Notes under the pieces: model-generated | Told to the model about the DNA's origin: nothing | Seen by the model: the letters and a program-made list of their open reading frames with translations, nothing else | The model's database searches: none | In this document: positions 1-4,137 of the stretch, piece after piece | How the letters are laid out: every line of letters begins with the position of its first letter | How positions within the stretch are numbered: position 1 is the first letter of the stretch | Origin: Treponema sp. | GTDB taxonomy: Bacteria; Spirochaetota; Spirochaetia; Treponematales; Treponemataceae | Assembly (NCBI GenBank): GCA_017622055.1 | Contig: JAGARY010000468.1 | Location: forward strand, 1 to 5,489 | Direction: 5' to 3' | DNA: 5,489 bases | Program-made: the position numbers and the translations under genes

Positions 1-26
1 CAAGGCCTTGAGCAAAGCGTGCCTTG
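1..26. repeat. GC-rich inverted repeat downstream of the OmpA-domain gene
   Basis: CAAGGC at 1-6 is complementary to GCCTTG at 21-26, which can form a 6-bp stem with a 14-nt loop. Bases 1-10 (CAAGGCCTTG) are also a perfect 10-bp palindrome by themselves. The stretch is much richer in G+C than its surroundings. It lies 19 nt past the stop codon of the minus-strand OmpA-domain gene, so it could act as that gene's 3' hairpin, but no T-run follows it within the window. It touches the window edge, so the full element cannot be judged. Confidence 0.4.
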
Positions 27-44
27 ACCGGACGTATTAAAACA

Positions 45-1436
45 TCACTTCAAAATTGTAATTTCTACACGTCTATTTATTTTTTTACCTTCTGCAGTTG
101 AATTATCTGCAATAGGTTTTGTACTTCCACTTCCCTTGCAAATCAATCTGCCTTCATTTATTCCTCGTTTTACAAGTTCTTGTGCAATTGATTTTGCACG
201 CTCAACAGAAAGATTCATTTCTCCTTTATCATTTCCAGTTTTTGCTGTATGACCTTCAATCAAAATCTGAGCCTGAGGAACCATTTTTAAGATTTCATAA
301 ATATCATCAATTCTAGAATATTCCCCTTTTACAAGCATTGCACTATCTGGTTCAAATTGCAAATTTGGAATTGTCAATTTTATTCCTGCTGCAGTATTTT
401 CAACTTCAATGTTTGATTCAGAATTAACTTTATCACCCTTTTCAGATTTTAATTTTTCTTTTTTTTCAATATTTTTCTTAATTTTAGTAACAGTTTCATC
501 TTCATTAAATGATTTATTGTCACTTTGATTAGAAGCAACTTTCTGATTTTCTGATTTTTTAGCAATTTCATCGTTAAAATTATCTTCTAATGATTCTTCT
601 TTTAATTTGTTTGCTTCATCATCAGAAAGTTTTGCAACTCTTTGAATAACTGGTAGCAATTTTTCAATTTCATAAGTTGGAGGATATTCTGTAAACATAG
701 AAATTGTTCCTTTAAACGCAACTTCATTTCCATCTGCATAAACAAATTTTTCATCTACAGAGTCATTAATTACAAGCGTAATTCCTGTGTGTTTATCAAT
801 TAATATATTTGCTTTGTGACTTCCACTTGCTTTTACAAGTTCTCGGTCTCCACCAAAATCATAATAAGAAGTTCCCATGGCATACCTTGTAGCCCACATT
901 GCAGAAACACAATAAACTTCATGACCTTTATAATTTTGTTCCCCTTTAAAAGTATATTGAACATAAATTGGAATTGTAGTTAAAATTCCCTTTTCCAATG
1001 GATCAATACTTCTATAAGCTTTTGCAGTCCAAGATTGACCAACAGACACTTTTTCTTTTGGATAAGTTGGAAAACTTCTAAAAGTTGGATATCCATGATC
1101 TTCTAACATTTTAAAAGTTCCATCATCATGAATAATAAATTTTGAAGGAACAAAATCATTAATTCCAAATCCAACTTTTTGCATAGATTTTACAGTTTCT
1201 TGATTCACAAAAAAATGGCCTTCATAAATATAATTTTCACCATCAAAAACAGGCATAATAAAAGCACTAACTTCTTTGCTTACAAGTCCAACATAACGTC
1301 CATTTTCATACTTTCGCAAATCTGAACGTTCAACAAAATTATAATTTCTGTTTCCGTAATATCGCAAAACAGATTCTTGAGAAAAAACATAAAAATTTAT
1401 AAAAAAAACAAAAATAAATAAGAAATTTTTCTTCAT
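45..1436 (-). CDS. Secreted OmpA-family envelope protein with divergent peptidoglycan-binding domain
   Basis: 463-residue protein, probably anchored to or acting near peptidoglycan in the periplasm or outer envelope. Residues 1-19 form a signal peptide: two lysines, then a Phe/Ile/Val-rich core, with likely cleavage after Val-Phe-Ser19. This supports the ATG at 1436, since an in-frame TAA lies just upstream at 1452-1454. Residues 20 to about 260 are a globular, aromatic-rich region of no family I can name. Residues about 262-350 are a Lys/Glu/Asn/Ser-rich low-complexity linker. Residues about 351-463 are an OmpA-like domain (PF00691 type), with GHT at 395-397, LSVERA at 408-413 and the closing NRRVEI at 454-459. 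The family's GHTD Asp is Ala398, and the Asn expected eight residues later is Glu406. The Arg that pairs with this Asp is kept (Arg413). The layout and length recall Treponema pallidum Tp0624, from memory and not verified. The gene is transcribed away from the dehydrogenase gene. Confidence 0.9.
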   Translation of the reverse strand: MKKNFLFIFVFFINFYVFSQESVLRYYGNRNYNFVERSDLRKYENGRYVGLVSKEVSAFIMPVFDGENYIYEGHFFVNQETVKSMQKVGFGINDFVPSKFIIHDDGTFKMLEDHGYPTFRSFPTYPKEKVSVGQSWTAKAYRSIDPLEKGILTTIPIYVQYTFKGEQNYKGHEVYCVSAMWATRYAMGTSYYDFGGDRELVKASGSHKANILIDKHTGITLVINDSVDEKFVYADGNEVAFKGTISMFTEYPPTYEIEKLLPVIQRVAKLSDDEANKLKEESLEDNFNDEIAKKSENQKVASNQSDNKSFNEDETVTKIKKNIEKKEKLKSEKGDKVNSESNIEVENTAAGIKLTIPNLQFEPDSAMLVKGEYSRIDDIYEILKMVPQAQILIEGHTAKTGNDKGEMNLSVERAKSIAQELVKRGINEGRLICKGSGSTKPIADNSTAEGKKINRRVEITILK

Positions 1437-1443
1437 ATATGCT

Positions 1444-1449
1444 ATTATA
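1444..1449 (-). promoter_or_regulatory. -10 box of the OmpA-domain gene, placed for a leaderless transcript
   Basis: On the minus strand a perfect TATAAT ends 7 nt before the ATG (TATAAT, then AGCATAT, then ATG). Transcription would normally begin about 7 nt after the -10 box, which is at or within a base of the start codon. No Shine-Dalgarno sequence is seen before this ATG. The -35 region is weak: the best is TTTATT (1466-1471) with a 16-nt spacer. The -10 match is direct observation. Use as a promoter and leaderless translation are inferred. Confidence 0.5.
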
Positions 1450-1494
1450 GATTAATTGTATTTTTAATAAATGTATACAATAATTTAAAAAGTA

Positions 1495-1523
1495 TTAACA
1501 AAAAACAAAATATTAATTATTAT
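1495..1523 (+). promoter_or_regulatory. Sigma-70-type promoter for the dehydrogenase gene
   Basis: TTAACA at 1495-1500 (5 of 6 matches to TTGACA) and TATTAT at 1518-1523 (5 of 6 to TATAAT) are separated by exactly 17 nt. This predicts a transcript start near 1530 and a leader of roughly 44 nt. In such A+T-rich DNA chance matches are common, but the pairing and spacing are close to ideal. The promoter would serve the dehydrogenase and perhaps fumC, for which no convincing separate promoter is seen. Confidence 0.6.
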
Positions 1524-1560
1524 ATTTGAGTAAAGTTTTCAATAAACTTCATTAATTTTT

Positions 1561-1566
1561 AGGAGA
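1561..1566 (+). promoter_or_regulatory. Ribosome binding site of the dehydrogenase gene
   Basis: AGGAGA, 7 nt before the ATG at 1574, is a strong Shine-Dalgarno match and fixes this start. It contrasts with the divergent OmpA-domain gene, which has none. Confidence 0.85.
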
Positions 1567-1573
1567 CAAAAAT

Positions 1574-2515
1574 ATGTCAAGCAAGATTACTATTATTGGT
1601 GCAGGACAAGTTGGTTCAACAATTGCATTTGCATTAACTTTAAAACAATTAGCAAGTGAAATTGTATTAATTGACATTGCAAAAGATAGAGCAATGGGTG
1701 AAGCAATGGATATTAGACAGGGAACTCCTTTTATTGGTCCTGTTTATATTCACGACGGAGATTACGAAGATGCTAAAGATTCTGATATCGTAGTTTTGAC
1801 TTCTGGAGTTGCTCGCAAACCTGGTCAATCTCGTCTTGATTTGGCACAAACAAACGTAAATATTACAAAATCAATTATTCCACAAATTACAAAAGTTGCT
1901 CCAAACGCACTTTACGTAATTGTTGCAAACCCAGTAGATATTTTAACATATCAATTTGTAAAAACATCTGGAATTCCAGAAGATCACATCTTTGGTACAG
2001 GAACAATGCTTGATACAGCTCGTTTCCGAGCTCGCATTGCAGAAACATACAAAGTTGGACAAGAAAACGTTCACGGTTATGTATTCGGAGAACACGGTGA
2101 TTCATCATTTGTACCTTGGTCTTTGGCTAACATTGGTTCAGTTCCAGTTGAAAAATATGCAGACGCTGTAAAAGGTTTAAATCTTCCTTCATTCAACAAA
2201 GACGATGTAGAAGATTACATTCGCAAATCTGGTGGAATTATTATTGCTGCAAAAAATTGTACAAACTATGCAATTGGTGTTACAACAGCAACATTGTGCG
2301 AAGCATTAATGTACAAAACAGATACAGTTTTAACAATTTCTACAATGATGCACGGTGAATACGGCATTGATGACGTTTGTCTTTCAATTCCAGCAGTTGT
2401 AAGCCGCAACGGAATTGCAAGCCGCATTATTGCCCCACTTACAGATGACGAAATTGCAAAACTTCGCCACAGTGCAGATTGCTTAAAAGATGTTATTAAT
2501 CAATTAACATTCTAA
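1574..2515 (+). CDS. ldh: NAD-dependent L-lactate/malate dehydrogenase family enzyme; LDH backbone with malate-type Arg102
   Basis: 313-residue cytoplasmic 2-hydroxyacid dehydrogenase, full length for the family. The Rossmann motif GAGQVG is at residues 9-14, and Asp34 at the end of the second strand indicates NAD rather than NADP. Catalytic residues in LDH numbering are all present: Arg109 = Arg87, Asp168 = Asp147, Arg171 = Arg150, His195 = His174 (in GEHGD). LDH-like traits are Trp182-Ser183 after GEHGDS, Thr230 (= Thr246), and Arg152 and His167 (= Arg173 and His188, the fructose-bisphosphate site of allosteric LDHs). The residue deciding substrate is unusual: just before Lys-Pro-Gly, where LDH has Gln102, there is Arg81, as in malate dehydrogenases. 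Position 107 is Gln instead of Glu. The reaction could be pyruvate to lactate or oxaloacetate to malate; the fumarase gene downstream favours malate. The symbol names the sequence family only, and mdh may be the right function. A strong Shine-Dalgarno fixes the start. Confidence 0.93.
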   Translation: MSSKITIIGAGQVGSTIAFALTLKQLASEIVLIDIAKDRAMGEAMDIRQGTPFIGPVYIHDGDYEDAKDSDIVVLTSGVARKPGQSRLDLAQTNVNITKSIIPQITKVAPNALYVIVANPVDILTYQFVKTSGIPEDHIFGTGTMLDTARFRARIAETYKVGQENVHGYVFGEHGDSSFVPWSLANIGSVPVEKYADAVKGLNLPSFNKDDVEDYIRKSGGIIIAAKNCTNYAIGVTTATLCEALMYKTDTVLTISTMMHGEYGIDDVCLSIPAVVSRNGIASRIIAPLTDDEIAKLRHSADCLKDVINQLTF

Positions 2516-2524
2516 AAATATAAG

Positions 2525-2542
2525 AGGGAAAAGCCTTTCCCT
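2525..2542 (+). repeat. Short hairpin after the dehydrogenase gene
   Basis: AGGGAAA (2525-2531) pairs with TTTCCCT (2536-2542) across a 4-nt loop, a perfect 7-bp stem starting 9 nt after the stop codon. No T-run follows, so it is not a standard intrinsic terminator. It may protect the 3' end of the upstream message or pause the polymerase. Confidence 0.5.
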
Positions 2543-2544
2543 GC

Positions 2545-2573
2545 GCCCAAGCCAATTAAAAATTGTCTTGGGC
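2545..2573 (+). repeat. Long hairpin between the dehydrogenase gene and fumC
   Basis: GCCCAAG (2545-2551) pairs with CTTGGGC (2567-2573), and inside it CAATT (2553-2557) pairs with AATTG (2561-2565) around an AAA loop. This gives 12 bp with one C/T mismatch. It is followed by TACCCTTTCT, a poor U-tract, so full termination is doubtful. Partial termination or message processing between the two genes is possible. Confidence 0.6.
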
Positions 2574-2582
2574 TACCCTTTC

Positions 2583-2618
2583 TAGCGGGCCTCAAGCGCC
2601 GGCCCGCAACGCCCGCTA
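2583..2618. repeat. GC-rich palindromic element with two competing stems
   Basis: TAGCGGGC (2583-2590) is the exact inverted copy of GCCCGCTA (2611-2618), an 8-bp stem with a 20-nt loop. An alternative stem forms between GCGGGCC (2585-2591) and GGCCCGC (2601-2607) with a 9-nt loop; the two cannot form together. About 27 of the 35 bases in 2583-2617 are G or C, in strong contrast to the A+T-rich flanks. This resembles a dispersed REP-like intergenic palindrome or an inserted element. Copy number in the genome cannot be known from one window. Confidence 0.6.
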
Positions 2619-2647
2619 AAAAATGGTAAAAAATCACAACAAATAAT

Positions 2648-2651
2648 GGAG
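2648..2651 (+). promoter_or_regulatory. Ribosome binding site of fumC
   Basis: GGAG lies 7 nt before the ATG at 2659, supporting that start. The A-rich spacer between the GC-rich hairpin and this site holds no convincing -35/-10 pair, so fumC may depend on read-through from the dehydrogenase promoter. Confidence 0.75.
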
Positions 2652-2658
2652 AAACAAT

Positions 2659-4047
2659 ATGGAATATAAAATCGAACATGACTCAATGGGTGAAGTAAAA
2701 GTTCCTGCAGACAGATATTGGGGAGCTCAAACTCAACGCAGCCACGAAAACTTTGAAATTGGTGTTAATATTGAAACAATGCCACGTGAAATTACAAAAG
2801 CATTCGGTTACTTAAAAAAAGCTGCTGCAATAGCAAACAATGCTCTTAAACCAGAAAAAATGACTGATGCAAAATTGGCTGCAATTTCTAAAGCATGTGA
2901 TGAAGTTATTAGCGGACAATTAAACGACCACTTCCCACTTGTTGTTTGGCAAACAGGTTCTGGAACTCAGTCAAACATGAACGCAAACGAAGTTATTGCA
3001 AACCGCGCAAACGAAATTGCTGGAGATAAACTTTGCCATCCAAACGATGACATCAATATGAGCCAATCTTCAAACGATACTTTCCCAACTGCTCTTCACA
3101 TTTCTGCAGTTTGTGTTGTTGAAGATAAACTTATTCCTGCAATTGATACACTTGTAGAAACATTCAAACGCCTTGAAAAAGAAAACGAAGGAATTGTAAA
3201 ATCTGGACGCACTCACCTTCAAGACGCTGTTCCAATTTCTTTTGACCAAGAAATTTCTGGTTGGAGAACATCTTTGGAACGAGACAGACAAATGCTTGTT
3301 TCTAGCCTTCCATACTTAAAAGAACTTGCTCTTGGTGGAACTGCTGTAGGAACTGGATTAAACGCTCCAAAAGGATTCGACGAAAAAGTTGCAAAAGCTG
3401 TTTCTGAATTAACAGGAAAAGATTTTGTTACAGCTTCTAACAAATATCACGCTTTAACTTCAAAAGATGAACTTGTATTTGCTCACGGTGCAATTAAAGC
3501 TTTGGCTGCAGATATGATGAAAATTGCTAACGACGTTCGTTGGCTTGCTTCTGGTCCACGTGATGGTCTTGGAGAAATCTTTATTCCAGAAAACGAACCA
3601 GGTTCTTCAATCATGCCAGGAAAAGTAAACCCAACACAATGTGAAGCAGTTACAATGGTTGCTGTTCAAGTTATGGGTAACGATGCTGCAATTGGTTTTG
3701 CTGCAAGCCAAGGTAACTTTGAATTAAACGTATTTATGCCAGTTATTGCTTACAACTTTATTCAATCAGCTCGTCTTTTGGCAGAAGCAATGGAATCATT
3801 CAACAAAAACTGTGCAGTTGGAATTAAAGCAAACAAAGAAAAAATGCATCACAACTTGTACAATTCTTTAATGCTTGTTACAGCTTTGAACCCATACATT
3901 GGTTACGAAAACGCTGCAAAAACAGCAAAAAAAGCATACAAAGAAAACATTTCATTAAAAGAAGCTTGTGTAGGACTTGGATTCTTAACAGCAGAAAAAT
4001 TTGATGAAGTATTCAAGCCAGAAGACATGGCTTATCCACATAAATAG
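2659..4047 (+). CDS. fumC: Fumarate hydratase class II (fumarase C)
   Basis: 462-residue cytoplasmic enzyme that interconverts malate and fumarate without an iron-sulphur cluster, near the E. coli FumC length of 467. The substrate-site segments of the fumarase/aspartase superfamily are all present: GSGTQSNMN at 100-108, SSND at 137-140, GRTHLQDA at 183-190 with the His186 expected from E. coli His188, and the signature loop GSSIMPGKVNP at 315-325 with Ser316, Lys322 and Asn324. The signature is followed by TQCEA, typical of fumarase; aspartase usually has VIPEV there. The C-terminal small domain is recognisable (GFLTAEKFDEVFKPEDM, 441-457). The ATG has a good ribosome binding site. The gene uses many C-ending codons such as AAC and TTC compared with the two minus-strand genes, which suggests high expression. 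Placed after an LDH/MDH-family gene, it likely serves the reductive branch from oxaloacetate to fumarate and succinate in fermentation. Confidence 0.97.
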   Translation: MEYKIEHDSMGEVKVPADRYWGAQTQRSHENFEIGVNIETMPREITKAFGYLKKAAAIANNALKPEKMTDAKLAAISKACDEVISGQLNDHFPLVVWQTGSGTQSNMNANEVIANRANEIAGDKLCHPNDDINMSQSSNDTFPTALHISAVCVVEDKLIPAIDTLVETFKRLEKENEGIVKSGRTHLQDAVPISFDQEISGWRTSLERDRQMLVSSLPYLKELALGGTAVGTGLNAPKGFDEKVAKAVSELTGKDFVTASNKYHALTSKDELVFAHGAIKALAADMMKIANDVRWLASGPRDGLGEIFIPENEPGSSIMPGKVNPTQCEAVTMVAVQVMGNDAAIGFAASQGNFELNVFMPVIAYNFIQSARLLAEAMESFNKNCAVGIKANKEKMHHNLYNSLMLVTALNPYIGYENAAKTAKKAYKENISLKEACVGLGFLTAEKFDEVFKPEDMAYPHK

Positions 4048-4060
4048 TTTTATAAGCTAT

Positions 4061-4099
4061 AAAAAACGCCCTTGTTATAACCAAACAAGGGCGTTTTTT
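4061..4099. terminator. Bidirectional intrinsic terminator between convergent genes
   Basis: The arm at 4061-4076 (A6, then CGCCCTTGTT) is the perfect reverse complement of 4084-4099 (AACAAGGGCG, then T6), with a 7-nt loop at 4077-4083. Reading either way gives a 10-bp stem followed by a run of six T, so it can stop transcripts from fumC (stop codon ending at 4047) and from the minus-strand chemoreceptor gene (stop codon beginning at 4138). Confidence 0.93.
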
Positions 4100-4104
4100 G
4101 TTAT

Positions 4105-4123
4105 CCTCTGGCTCGACCAGAGG
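4105..4123. repeat. Second hairpin beside the shared terminator
   Basis: CCTCTGG (4105-4111) pairs with CCAGAGG (4117-4123) across a 5-nt loop. It sits between the bidirectional terminator and the chemoreceptor stop codon and has no T-run on either side. It may stabilise the 3' end of the chemoreceptor message or be a small dispersed palindrome. Confidence 0.5.
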
Positions 4124-4137
4124 ACCATTCCTACTAT

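Noticed and set aside
119..316. Plus-strand open frame of 65 codons inside the OmpA-domain gene
   Set aside because: It is antisense to a conserved OmpA domain, has a composition typical of a shadow frame, and has no ribosome binding site or family resemblance.
1484..1501. Possible Rex (NADH-sensing repressor) operator upstream of the dehydrogenase gene
   Set aside because: TTAACAA at 1495-1501 matches one half of a Firmicutes-type Rex site, but the other half-site (1484-1490, TTTAAAA) matches only 4 of 7 positions. The TTAACA part is explained as a -35 box.
2583..2618. Integron attC recombination site
   Set aside because: GC-rich palindromes and known treponemal integrons made this worth checking. 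However, no GTTRRRY/RYYYAAC core pair frames the element, and no cassette-like or integrase gene is present.
2617..2645. Separate promoter for fumC in the A-rich stretch after the hairpins
   Set aside because: An extended -10-like TGGTAAAAA is present at 2624-2632, but it matches TATAAT in only 4 of 6 positions, and no -35 match exists at the right distance in the GC-rich element.
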